A stretch of DNA of 64,000 nt, from NCBI GenBank assembly GCA_038319215.1, contig JBBQCZ010000002.1, positions 23,253 to 87,252 on the forward strand, given 5' to 3'. The stretch's first letter is position 1. Every line of letters begins with the position of its first letter. The DNA comes from Bact-19 sp038319215 (GTDB lineage: Bacteria > Bacteroidota > Bacteroidia > Bacteroidales > ML635J-15). This document shows positions 17,741 through 27,750 of this stretch, piece by piece. Below the pieces are notes generated by a model. It worked only from the letters and a program-made list of their open reading frames with translations, made no database searches and had not been told where the DNA came from. The position numbers were made by a program, and so were the translations under genes.

Positions 17741-20700
17741 ATGAAGAAAATTTTACTTTTTGCCGCTTTGCTATTAGTGTATTATAGTCTGTTCTCGCAG
17801 GATTATGATATTACATTTGCAGCAAATGACGAAACTCATTTAGTCGACAGTGTTCATGTTTTGGATCTTTCAAGAAATACTGAATTAATGGTTCCAGGAA
17901 ATGCAACTTTACATCTGATACCATTTGTTACAGAAATAATTACAGAGATTTATTCTAATGATTTAAGGGTTTATCCAAATCCAATGTCAAAATCAACTTG
18001 CATTGAGTTTAATTTGGAGCATGAATCATTTGTTAATATTGATGTTATTGATATTGGTGGAAAAGTGGTTTGTCGATCAAATTGCAATAGCAAAGTTGGT
18101 CAATTAAGTTATATGATTTCAGATCTTTGTGCCGGCGTTTATAATATTTGTATTACTACAGATTTATGGAAACAATCATTAAAACTTGTATCCACAGGTG
18201 AATCAAATGGAAATCCAGATATTAAATATTTAGGAATAGAACCTGTTTATACTCATTTAAAGACATCAAAGAGTGATGATGAATTATATGAAATGGAATA
18301 TATTGATGGAGAAATTTTGTTATTTACTGTTTATGCAGAAACTGAAATTACTGTAATTACTCTTATTCCAACCGAAAGTCAATGTCTTTTGACTGATTTT
18401 GTTGAATGCATTGATCCAAATGGAAATAATTATGCTATTGTTCAAATTGGTGAAAAAATTTGGATGGCTGAGAATTTAAAATATTTGCCAGCTGTTTATA
18501 GTTCTGACTATAATTCAAATTATACTCCGTACTATTATGTTTATGATTATAATGGAGTTGTTTTAGATGAAGCACTTTCAACTATTAACTATGAAACTTA
18601 TGGAGTGCTGTATAATTGGAGTGCTGCAATGAATGGTGCGAATACTAGTAATACTGATCCTAGTAATGTTCAGGGAATTTGTCCTGATGGGTGGCATTTA
18701 CCAAGTCAATTGGAATATGAATATTTAAGAGATTATTTATATGCTAATTCTGAATTCTGGTGTGCTGATAATGAAGGTAGCGTTGCAAAATCCCTTGCTT
18801 CAACATGGGGATGGAATGTAGCGTATTATAATTGTGCTGTCGGCAATGTTATTTCAGATAATAACAGCAGCGGGTTTTCTGGCGAGGCTGGTGGGAGGCG
18901 TCTGAATAGTAGCATTTTTGACCTTATGGGTGAATCTGGTCTATGGTGGACTTCAACAAATTATAATAGTATTTATGCACGAGGGTTACAACTTGATTAT
19001 CAACAGAATAGTATTTTTTTAAATTTACAACAAAGCACAGATAACGGTTTGTCCGTTCGATGTGTGGCAGATGCACAACCTCCAACAATACTAACCTCAG
19101 AAATTTCTAACATTACTCATACATCTGCAACTTCTGGTGGAATATTGACTCAAACAGGAGGTGCCCCAATTACTTCCAAAGGTGTTGTTTGGAGTACATT
19201 CCCAAATCCAACTGTTGAAAACAATCAAGGAATAACGAATAATGGCACTGAAATGGGAGTCTTCGTTAGCCAATTACCATATATAAATGTTGGGACGACA
19301 TATTATGTTCGAGCTTATGCTTCAAATACAGTTGATACTGCTTATGGCGATGAAATTATATTTTCTACAATAGATCCTCTGACTTTTACAAACTGTGGCG
19401 ATAGTATAGCATATCAGGGGCATTATTATCCGACAGTTCAAATTGGAGAACAGTGTTGGTTTGCCGAAAATCTGAGATATGATAATGGTTGCTCATCAAA
19501 TTATTTTAACTATGTGGAAGATGTCGGATATTGTGGATACTATGATGGAATAGAGACAAATGGATTGCTATATCAATGGTCTGCTATTCAAAATATTTGT
19601 CCTGTAGGGTGGATGCTGCCATCACACAATCAATGGACAACTTTGGAAAGAGCTTTATGCGAGTCTGACAATTGTGCTGATAAATTTCCATATAATAATT
19701 ATAGAACGGGTTGGACGGGAACTAATGAAGGTAGTAAACTTGCAAGTGATAATAATGTGTGGAATACTGGTGCAATTACAAATAACACAGACTTTGGAAC
19801 AAGTGGATTTAATGCTCTACCTGGTTGTCAGAGATTTTCACATTATGAAAGTCAGGAAATGACCGATATCGGTGAAGATGCCAGTTGGTGGACATCTTCA
19901 CTCGCTACCGACACCTCTAAAATATGGTGTCGATACCTTAATTATGAAAATTCAGGCATTCAAAGAAGTTTTGTCGGAAAGCCAACTGCTATGTATGTGC
20001 GTTGTGTTCAGGATGAAAATTATATTGCATCTTTAGCTGATATTTCAATTAGTGATATATCTGAAGTTACACAAACAGGAGCAATGATAACTTGTAACAT
20101 TGATAATTCAGGAGGTCCTGAAGTAATATCAAGAGGCATAGTTTGGTCTTCATCTATGGAGCCATCAATAGACAATAATGAAGGTATTCTCTATAATGGT
20201 TCGGGCATTGGTGAGTATATTTGTGAAATTGATGGCTTATTTGTAGAAACAGAATATGCTGTAAAAGCCTTTGCACTCAATGATGTTGGTGTTGCGTATA
20301 GTACAACTGTAAATGTTCAAACAATTCCATACCCTACAATGCCAATAGTAGAAACAGTTTCAGTAAATGATATCATACAAACAACTGCTTCATGTTTGAT
20401 TAATATTCTTAATGATGGTGGAGATTCTATTATTTATAGAGGGGTAATTTGGGGCTTTGGGGTCGATATTTCTCTTGATAATAATGAAGGAGTAATTTCT
20501 ATGGAAAGTAATCTAAGTAGTTATGAATTATCAATGACCGATTTGAATCCTGGATTTACATATTATGTGCGTGCGTTTGCAACTAATTCGCAAGGAACAG
20601 CTTATGGTAATTTGTTAAACTTTACAACAGGTGAGTTTGAAGATTGTGGAACGATTAATTATCAAGGATATAATTATAATACTATTGTAATTGGAGATGA

Positions 20701-23700
20701 TTGTTGGATGGCAGAAAATATACGTTTTCTTCCTCAAGTCAATTCATCTGAATCAATTTCTGTTTCAGAACCACGTTACTATGTATTTGGTTACGATGGT
20801 AATGATCTTACGGAAGCATTAAGTTCGGAGAATTACAGCACTTTTGGGGTGTTATATAACCGAGTTGCTGCAAATCAGGTTTGTCCTCCTGGATGGGATT
20901 TGCCAACTAATAGTGATTGGCTGAATCTTGAAAGAACAGTTTGTAGTAGTGCTGATTGTGAAAATCAATTTCCAGATGCTACAACAAGTCAAGGTTGGTT
21001 TGGAACTACTGAAGGAAGTAAATTAGCTTCAGATTCTGAGTATTGGCAAGACGGAGATTTAGATAAAAGCAGCACTTTTGGAATGAGTGGTCTTGGTGTT
21101 CGCCCTGGGGGAAATAAAATTGCTGACGATTTTTTAGGGTTGGGAAATCTTGGAGGATTTTGGACTTCGACTAACTATGGAAACTATTATTCTATAGGAA
21201 GATCTGTTTATTCTCAAAATAAAAAGGTTTACCATGAAAGATATAGTAATAGTAATGCATTATCTGTAAGATGTATCCTTGGAGATTATGACTTTAATGC
21301 TGATGTCGCAAGCGTTTCAACAATTGAAATCACTAGCATAAATCATAATTCTGCGACTTCTGGCGGAGCTCTAATTGATGATGGTGGTTCGGCTATATTA
21401 GCCAAAGGTATCGTTTGGAGTACTACCCCAGATCCTTCAATATCCGAGAATATTGGAATTACTAATCAGGGGATTGGATTCGGGGATTTTATTTCAGAAA
21501 TAACTAATCTTATTCCGTCTACAACTTACTATGTAAAAGCATATGCCATTAATAATTCACCTGGACAAGTATCTTATGGTCAGGAATTAGTTTTTACAAC
21601 CGATGATATATCAATACCATCTTTGGTTACTACAGATGCTTCCAATATTAGTTTATTTTCAATTCAAACTGGTGGTAATATTACAAATAATGGTGGAGCT
21701 GAAATAACTCAACGTGGAGTTGTCTATGGTACTGTAATTAACCCTACATTGGCTGATTGTGCCGGGTTTACCGAGAATGGTTCAGTTGATGGTGCTTTTG
21801 TCTCGCAAATGGACTGGATGAACTGTAATACAACATATTTTATCAGAGCCTATGCTGTTAATGCTATTGGAATCGGATATGGAAATCAAATTATTGTTTC
21901 TACTGAAGCTGTACCTAGTTGTAATAATGTAAATTATGACGGGTATGAATATAATGTTATTCAAATTGGATGCCAGTGTTGGTTTTCTGAAAATTTGCGC
22001 TATTTACCTTCTGTTACAGGTCCTGAAATTGGCTCAAATACAGAGCCAAGGTACTATGTGAGTGGATACACAGGAACATCTGTTGTAGATGCAAAAAGTA
22101 CAGCCAATTACGGAAATTATGGAGTTTTATATAATTGGAAAGCTGCTCAGAATGCTTGCCCGACTGGTTGGAGACTAAGCACAGATGATGACTGGAAAAG
22201 ATTAGAGATTGGCCAGGGAATAGACACTGGTGATGTTAACCAAGTAGGTTGGAGAGGAACAAATGAAGGTAGTAAGTTGTCAGGGGCTGAGGCATTATGG
22301 TTGGGTGACCCAACTAGCCCATTACTGAGTAATATCGAATTTGGATTGTCTGGATTTGATGCAACACCGGGGGGAATTAGATCTAGTTTTGGAAATTTTC
22401 TTTTTGGCCCAGGATATGAAGGAATGTGGTGGGGAAGTAATTATGATGTAAATTATGCATGGGGGCGATATCTGAGTGATGATTATACTGGTATTAGTCG
22501 TAGTAATTATAACAAGACTCAAGGCTTTTCTGTAAGATGTGTAAAAGGTGATCCGATGCAAACACCTAATGTAAGTACGGGTGAGGTTCAAAACATTACC
22601 CAAATTTCGGTATTGGCATCAGGAATAGTTGTTACAGACGGTGGTTTGTTTGTTGAAGAAAGAGGGATAGTATGGAGTACTGAAATAAATCCAACAATTG
22701 ATATAAACCAAGGTAGAATCGTTTTGGGAGATGGGATAGGATCATTTAATTGTCAAATAGATAATTTGGATTTTGGAACAGAATATATCGTTAGAGCTTA
22801 TGCAATAAATAGTCTTGGCGTTAGCTATGGAAATAATGTTTTATTTTCAACCTTAGAACAGGCTAGTTTACCGCAAGTAAGTACTAATGAAATTATTAAT
22901 GTTCTGCAAACATCGGCTGTTCTTTCTGGTAGCTTGCTGGACGATGGTGGTGAAACATTAACAATATGTGGATTTGTATGGAGTTCTAACCCTAGTCCAA
23001 CGATTGAAGAAAATGACGGAATTGTTTCTGATTATTCTAATTTAGGTGGTTTTACAGATACAATATCTCCGTTATATCAATCTGCAACATATTATGTGCG
23101 GGCATTTGCTTTAAATACTGGTGGTGTTTCATACGGAAATGAGCTTAGTTTTGAAACAGAAGATTTTTATAGTTGTGGAGAGCTTATCGTGGATGGACAT
23201 TCGCATAAAACTGTGTTAATCGGAGAACAATGTTGGATGGCAGAAAATCTACGTTATTTACCTTTTGTGAATTCAATTAGTTCGAACTCATATAATTCTC
23301 CAATGTATTATGTGTATAATTATAATGGATATACTTTATCTTATGCCGTAAATTTACCTAACTATCACACTTATGGTAGTCTTTTAAATTATGAGGCAGC
23401 AATTACAGCTTGTCCATTGGGATGGCATTTGCCTAGTAGTAATGAGTGTCAACTATTAATTGATTATCTTGGTGGAAATGTTGTTGCCGGGGGAAAGCTC
23501 AAACAACTTGGTGTTGAGCTTTGGAATAATCCAAATACAGGCGCATCAAATGAATCCGGTTTTAATGCATTGCCTGGAGGGGCTAGTGCTCCTTCGAGCA
23601 GTCAAAAAATGCTAGGGCAATGGTGGAGCTCGGATGAGGCTGCAACGGCTTTTAGATTGGTTTACAATAGTGCTAGTATGTATTCAATTGATATAAATAC

Positions 23701-25951
23701 AAATATTGGCTGTTCTGTTAGATGTTTAAGAGACGTCGATTTTCAAACAACGACTCCTAGTATTCAGATAATGGATGTGATAGATATTGCCCCAACATTT
23801 GTACGATTGAATTACCATATTACAGATACAGGTGGGTTAAGTATTTTAGAAAATGGTTTGGTTTGGAGCAATGAGAGTAACCCAACTATAGAAAACTGTG
23901 TTGGTTTTTCAAGTGAAAGTGTTGATTCTCTGAATATTATAAGTAAAGCATTGCCTTTACAGCCTCAAACAGATTATTATATTGCAGCTTATGCAAGAAA
24001 TAGTTCAGGAACAACATATAGTGATTATGTCTTAATAACAACTCCCGATTTTAACCATTGTGGTACAGTTGATTATATGGGATATGTGTATAATACAATC
24101 CAGATTGGAGATAAATGTTGGTTGTCTGAAAATCTTAGATATTTGCCACAGGTTAATAATAATAGTTCCCTGACAGAGCCTAAGTTTTATGTTTATGGGT
24201 ATAATGGGAGTGATGTCGAGGAAGCAAAAGCTACAGAATCTTATTCTGATTATGGTGTATTATATAATTGGGCTGCTGCAATGAATGGTGATGCTGCTGC
24301 AAATCCTGATACAAGTTTTGTTAGAGGTATATGTCCTGAAGGATGGTGTCTGCCAAGTTATCGGGAATTATATTTTTTCCGGAATTACTTGGGAGGGAAT
24401 GAGAATATGGCAGGAGCAAAACTCAAAGCACCCTCGCTTTGGTGTGATGATGATGGGATATTTGCTAACAATGAAACAGGTTTTAGTGCTTTACCTGGGG
24501 GACGATACAATGGAAGCGCTTTTGTTGATCAGGATCAAAACGGGTATTGGTGGACTATCACAGAGCAACTTCCTGATTATGCAAAATATTATAATTTAGA
24601 GTGTTCAAATGGAGACTTTAATGCTCAGGATCCTGGAATATATGAATATAACGGGTTTTCTGTCCGTTGTAAAAGATTGTCAACATTTGGTGCAGATATT
24701 CCTGAAATCGAAACTCTTGAAGTAAGCGATATTTCTCAAACTATTGCAAAGTCGGGGATTGTAATTGTAAATAATGGTGGAGCAAATATTTTATCGCAAG
24801 GAATAGTTTGGAGCACATCTAGTTTACCAACCATTAATAATAATCTTGGAATGATTTCAAATGCTGGTGGAAATTCAGAGGCTATATGTCAAATGTCTGA
24901 TTTGGAGTTTAATACAGAATATTTTGTAAGAGCATTTGCGGAAAATTCCGAAGGTGTTGCTTATGGAAATGAAATATCTTTTCAAACTCATCCGCAAGCC
25001 GCAATACCAGTGATTGAAACTAGAGTGGTTACTTCGATTAACTCGACTTATGCATTTTCGGGTGGAAGTTTGATTAATGATGGCGGTGAACCTGAAACTA
25101 GCTATGGCATTGTTATAGACACACTTTCAATGCCAACATTAGCAACATGTTTAAGATTTACTAATGATGGGCAAGGTATTGGTGAGTTTGTGAGTATCTT
25201 AGAACAATTGACCCCTTTAATAAATTATTATATTCGAGCTTATGCTTCAAACACAGGAGGGACTTCTTATGGACAGGAATATACTTTCCAAACAACTGGA
25301 TTTGAAGATTGTGGACATATTGATTATCAAGGATATCAATATAGGACAATTATGATAGGCGGTAAATGCTGGTTTGCGGAAAATTTAAGATATTTACCAT
25401 CGGTGTACTCGGCAAATGTATTTAATCCAGATTATCCTGTATGTTATGTTTATGGATACAGTGGCACAAGTGTTGAAGATGCAATGGAAACTGAAAACTA
25501 CAACATTTATGGAGCTCTATATAATTATCCTGCGGCAATGGAATTATGTCCAACAGGTTGGCACTTACCAACTTATCAAGAATGGAAAGAATTAGAAATA
25601 GCTGTTGGCGTTCCTCCATATCAAGCTCTAGCCCTTGAATCGCCGATTGGTTCTAATGAGGCAAGTAAACTTGCAGGAAATAGAGGATTATGGACAGATG
25701 ACGTTTTAAAAAACAATAATCAATTTGGTGAAACTGGGATGAATTTTCTACCTGGAGGTTATACACATTATTATCAAATTTATTATATTAATGAAATGGC
25801 TTCTGTTTGGAATGCAGGATACAGTTCTGGAGGGACTCAAGTGGTTTATTGGGTGAATATTATAAGTCCAAGTACTCAAGTTTATCATTATCACTCGACC
25901 TCACTAGCTAGTCCAGAACCAGGAAGATCTGTTAGATGTATTCGAGATTAA
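17741..25951 (+). CDS. giant secreted FISUMP/Fn3-like protein with N-terminal T9SS-type domain
   Basis: 2736 residues, intact. Signal peptide 1-19 ('MKKILLFAALLLVYYSLFS|Q'). Residues 20-75 form a small beta domain ('ITFAANDETHLVDSVHVLDLS'). Residues about 78-152 look like a type A sorting domain ('LRVYPNPMSKSTCIEF', 'IDIGGKVV', 'CAGVYNICI'), unusual in being near the N-terminus. Then seven FISUMP modules starting near 18380, 19390, 20640, 21915, 23170, 24055 and 25305, separated by ten Fn3-like units, singly or in pairs. The protein ends with 'SVRCIRD'. Probably a surface or matrix protein; ligand unknown. It starts 28 nt after the damaged paralogue and may share its transcript. Confidence 0.9.
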   Translation: MKKILLFAALLLVYYSLFSQDYDITFAANDETHLVDSVHVLDLSRNTELMVPGNATLHLIPFVTEIITEIYSNDLRVYPNPMSKSTCIEFNLEHESFVNIDVIDIGGKVVCRSNCNSKVGQLSYMISDLCAGVYNICITTDLWKQSLKLVSTGESNGNPDIKYLGIEPVYTHLKTSKSDDELYEMEYIDGEILLFTVYAETEITVITLIPTESQCLLTDFVECIDPNGNNYAIVQIGEKIWMAENLKYLPAVYSSDYNSNYTPYYYVYDYNGVVLDEALSTINYETYGVLYNWSAAMNGANTSNTDPSNVQGICPDGWHLPSQLEYEYLRDYLYANSEFWCADNEGSVAKSLASTWGWNVAYYNCAVGNVISDNNSSGFSGEAGGRRLNSSIFDLMGESGLWWTSTNYNSIYARGLQLDYQQNSIFLNLQQSTDNGLSVRCVADAQPPTILTSEISNITHTSATSGGILTQTGGAPITSKGVVWSTFPNPTVENNQGITNNGTEMGVFVSQLPYINVGTTYYVRAYASNTVDTAYGDEIIFSTIDPLTFTNCGDSIAYQGHYYPTVQIGEQCWFAENLRYDNGCSSNYFNYVEDVGYCGYYDGIETNGLLYQWSAIQNICPVGWMLPSHNQWTTLERALCESDNCADKFPYNNYRTGWTGTNEGSKLASDNNVWNTGAITNNTDFGTSGFNALPGCQRFSHYESQEMTDIGEDASWWTSSLATDTSKIWCRYLNYENSGIQRSFVGKPTAMYVRCVQDENYIASLADISISDISEVTQTGAMITCNIDNSGGPEVISRGIVWSSSMEPSIDNNEGILYNGSGIGEYICEIDGLFVETEYAVKAFALNDVGVAYSTTVNVQTIPYPTMPIVETVSVNDIIQTTASCLINILNDGGDSIIYRGVIWGFGVDISLDNNEGVISMESNLSSYELSMTDLNPGFTYYVRAFATNSQGTAYGNLLNFTTGEFEDCGTINYQGYNYNTIVIGDDCWMAENIRFLPQVNSSESISVSEPRYYVFGYDGNDLTEALSSENYSTFGVLYNRVAANQVCPPGWDLPTNSDWLNLERTVCSSADCENQFPDATTSQGWFGTTEGSKLASDSEYWQDGDLDKSSTFGMSGLGVRPGGNKIADDFLGLGNLGGFWTSTNYGNYYSIGRSVYSQNKKVYHERYSNSNALSVRCILGDYDFNADVASVSTIEITSINHNSATSGGALIDDGGSAILAKGIVWSTTPDPSISENIGITNQGIGFGDFISEITNLIPSTTYYVKAYAINNSPGQVSYGQELVFTTDDISIPSLVTTDASNISLFSIQTGGNITNNGGAEITQRGVVYGTVINPTLADCAGFTENGSVDGAFVSQMDWMNCNTTYFIRAYAVNAIGIGYGNQIIVSTEAVPSCNNVNYDGYEYNVIQIGCQCWFSENLRYLPSVTGPEIGSNTEPRYYVSGYTGTSVVDAKSTANYGNYGVLYNWKAAQNACPTGWRLSTDDDWKRLEIGQGIDTGDVNQVGWRGTNEGSKLSGAEALWLGDPTSPLLSNIEFGLSGFDATPGGIRSSFGNFLFGPGYEGMWWGSNYDVNYAWGRYLSDDYTGISRSNYNKTQGFSVRCVKGDPMQTPNVSTGEVQNITQISVLASGIVVTDGGLFVEERGIVWSTEINPTIDINQGRIVLGDGIGSFNCQIDNLDFGTEYIVRAYAINSLGVSYGNNVLFSTLEQASLPQVSTNEIINVLQTSAVLSGSLLDDGGETLTICGFVWSSNPSPTIEENDGIVSDYSNLGGFTDTISPLYQSATYYVRAFALNTGGVSYGNELSFETEDFYSCGELIVDGHSHKTVLIGEQCWMAENLRYLPFVNSISSNSYNSPMYYVYNYNGYTLSYAVNLPNYHTYGSLLNYEAAITACPLGWHLPSSNECQLLIDYLGGNVVAGGKLKQLGVELWNNPNTGASNESGFNALPGGASAPSSSQKMLGQWWSSDEAATAFRLVYNSASMYSIDINTNIGCSVRCLRDVDFQTTTPSIQIMDVIDIAPTFVRLNYHITDTGGLSILENGLVWSNESNPTIENCVGFSSESVDSLNIISKALPLQPQTDYYIAAYARNSSGTTYSDYVLITTPDFNHCGTVDYMGYVYNTIQIGDKCWLSENLRYLPQVNNNSSLTEPKFYVYGYNGSDVEEAKATESYSDYGVLYNWAAAMNGDAAANPDTSFVRGICPEGWCLPSYRELYFFRNYLGGNENMAGAKLKAPSLWCDDDGIFANNETGFSALPGGRYNGSAFVDQDQNGYWWTITEQLPDYAKYYNLECSNGDFNAQDPGIYEYNGFSVRCKRLSTFGADIPEIETLEVSDISQTIAKSGIVIVNNGGANILSQGIVWSTSSLPTINNNLGMISNAGGNSEAICQMSDLEFNTEYFVRAFAENSEGVAYGNEISFQTHPQAAIPVIETRVVTSINSTYAFSGGSLINDGGEPETSYGIVIDTLSMPTLATCLRFTNDGQGIGEFVSILEQLTPLINYYIRAYASNTGGTSYGQEYTFQTTGFEDCGHIDYQGYQYRTIMIGGKCWFAENLRYLPSVYSANVFNPDYPVCYVYGYSGTSVEDAMETENYNIYGALYNYPAAMELCPTGWHLPTYQEWKELEIAVGVPPYQALALESPIGSNEASKLAGNRGLWTDDVLKNNNQFGETGMNFLPGGYTHYYQIYYINEMASVWNAGYSSGGTQVVYWVNIISPSTQVYHYHSTSLASPEPGRSVRCIRD

Positions 25952-26085
25952 ATTTAATATTAAGCTTACGGACAACTACCTATATTTCTATTAATTGAGA
26001 ATAAGTTTTAGGGAAATAGATGCGTTTAGCCAAGGGGATACTACTATAATGAGTGTTTGAGACGATAAATAAGTTTGTTTTATAG

Positions 26086-27522
26086 CTATTTTACTTTGAT
26101 CAAAAATTCTTCAAAACTACTAGGCGACGAAATTATCTTATTTGTCTTTGAGTCAATCAAAAACATTGTAGGAGTTGAGAGTATGTAATATGATTCTGCT
26201 TCTTTACTGTTAACTCCGCCTTTGGTTAAAATATGATTCCATCCTGATAACTCCTTGTGTCTTGCTTGCCATTTTGGGATTTCGGTATCGGATTCGTCTA
26301 AGCTTAGTGCAAAAATGTCCATTTTGTTTTTATTATTTTTATGCCAATTATAAAGTTCGTTTACAGTTGCTTCGCAGTGTTCACAATCAGCCGACCAGAA
26401 AATCACAAGTTTATATTTTGCAGATGTCGTATATTTTAGAAAGTTCTGAGTCTTTCCAGAATCATCAGTAAAAGAAAAATCAGGAGCAAGCGAACCTTCT
26501 GCTAATGTTTGAATTCCGGTAACTCGTTTTTCAATTTCTTTACGTTTATATGTCTTGCAATTTGGGTCTTTTGTGTATTGCTCTAGCATTGTAATGCCCG
26601 TCTGAATATTCATACTCTCATATCCATTGAAAAAATAATCTACCATCCAACCATAAAACTCAGAATCTCCAGTTTTTGCTGTTTCAATGGCTTTTTGACC
26701 TGCTTCAACGAATAAGTCGGTAATCATATCTTGATTTGTTGCCAATTCCACGTATTTGTTTACAAAGTTGTCCATCCAAGAATTTAGGTAGGAAACCCGT
26801 AAAATGTCTTTATTATTAAAATCCATACCTGTGAAGTAATTGTCGATAAGGCTTTGTTGTCTTTGATATGAATCGCCACTCCAATTTACATCTGGAACAT
26901 AATAGAAATAAAACATATTGGAACAAAACAGCTCTTTATAGTCTTTAAGTTGATTATCTACCCAACTATTATGAGCATTTCGGCGTGTATTAAATTCATT
27001 TACGCCAGTTTTGTAAAAATCAGATTCTTGATTGTCGTATTTCAGCAAAAAACTTTGCAATAAATCTAGCATTTCCATATTGATCATTGTCTGTTTTGCA
27101 AATCCAGCCAAAGTGGTATTTTCGATTTCTCCTTTATTGAAAAATGAACTATCAGGATTATTGATATATTTTGGATTTGCAAAAAAATCAATATTTTGTT
27201 TATTCATAATAATCATTCTTTCTGCTTTTTGTGGTTTGGCAGTAGCTTTTTCAGAATATTCAAATAGAATTACAAATTCACCGGGTAAATATTTAGTCGG
27301 AATATCAACTAAAACATTTTCACCATTCTGGACAATCGGAAATTCTTTTATCAAATTGTTCTTTCCTTCGGCAATAGAATAAACACTGATTTTGCTGTTT
27401 GGAACTCCGTTGAGTTTAAGATTTAATTTTAAGTCCGAGTTTGCAGAAATCGAAATAGTACTTGTTCCGCAAATCAGGATCAAAAAAATAATTGAAGAAA
27501 GTAGAAATTTAATTCTCATCAT
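26086..27522 (-). CDS. secreted thioredoxin-fold protein (TlpA/ResA-like)
   Basis: 478 residues with a signal peptide ('MMRIKFLLSSIIFLILICGTSTISIS'). The middle region (about 30-340) is helical and lacks motifs I can name. The C-terminal 130 residues are a thioredoxin fold: 'LAPDFSFTDDSGK', 'LVIFWSADCEHCEATVNEL' with the redox pair CEHC, and 'STPTMFLID' with the cis-proline. It probably acts in the periplasm on disulfides, like TlpA and ResA; the redox partner is unknown. It converges with the giant FISUMP gene over 134 nt that show no clear terminator. Confidence 0.82.
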   Translation of the reverse strand: MMRIKFLLSSIIFLILICGTSTISISANSDLKLNLKLNGVPNSKISVYSIAEGKNNLIKEFPIVQNGENVLVDIPTKYLPGEFVILFEYSEKATAKPQKAERMIIMNKQNIDFFANPKYINNPDSSFFNKGEIENTTLAGFAKQTMINMEMLDLLQSFLLKYDNQESDFYKTGVNEFNTRRNAHNSWVDNQLKDYKELFCSNMFYFYYVPDVNWSGDSYQRQQSLIDNYFTGMDFNNKDILRVSYLNSWMDNFVNKYVELATNQDMITDLFVEAGQKAIETAKTGDSEFYGWMVDYFFNGYESMNIQTGITMLEQYTKDPNCKTYKRKEIEKRVTGIQTLAEGSLAPDFSFTDDSGKTQNFLKYTTSAKYKLVIFWSADCEHCEATVNELYNWHKNNKNKMDIFALSLDESDTEIPKWQARHKELSGWNHILTKGGVNSKEAESYYILSTPTMFLIDSKTNKIISSPSSFEEFLIKVK

Positions 27523-27555
27523 TTGTTTAGTTTAAATATAATAATAATAATAATG

Positions 27556-27563
27556 CAAAAATA
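27556..27563 (-). promoter_or_regulatory. candidate -7 box TATTTTTG (minus strand)
   Basis: The + strand CAAAAATA reads TATTTTTG on the minus strand, an exact match to TAnnTTTG, 33 nt before the thioredoxin-fold gene's start. No -33 box recognised. Confidence 0.4.
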
Positions 27564-27750
27564 CAAAAAGATAGGCTATCATACTAGGGTAAACACATGT
27601 AAATCTAAAAATCTAATAAACATTAACATAAAATATACTGAATATCAAGTTGTTGCTTGCCCTATCTATCATACAATCCTGATTAAACAAAGCCATAACA
27701 ACTAATCAATTTTATTCCTAACTTGCGCAAAATTTAGAAACAGCATAAAA

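Noticed and set aside
9502..25951. Both giant FISUMP frames measure exactly 8211 nt
   Set aside because: The first frame's ATG is an accident of the truncation, and the two genes have different module orders, so equal length is most likely chance.
9502..25951. Possible diversity-generating retroelement locus
   Set aside because: No reverse transcriptase, template repeat or Avd-like gene is visible, so only the fold-based idea was kept as a finding.
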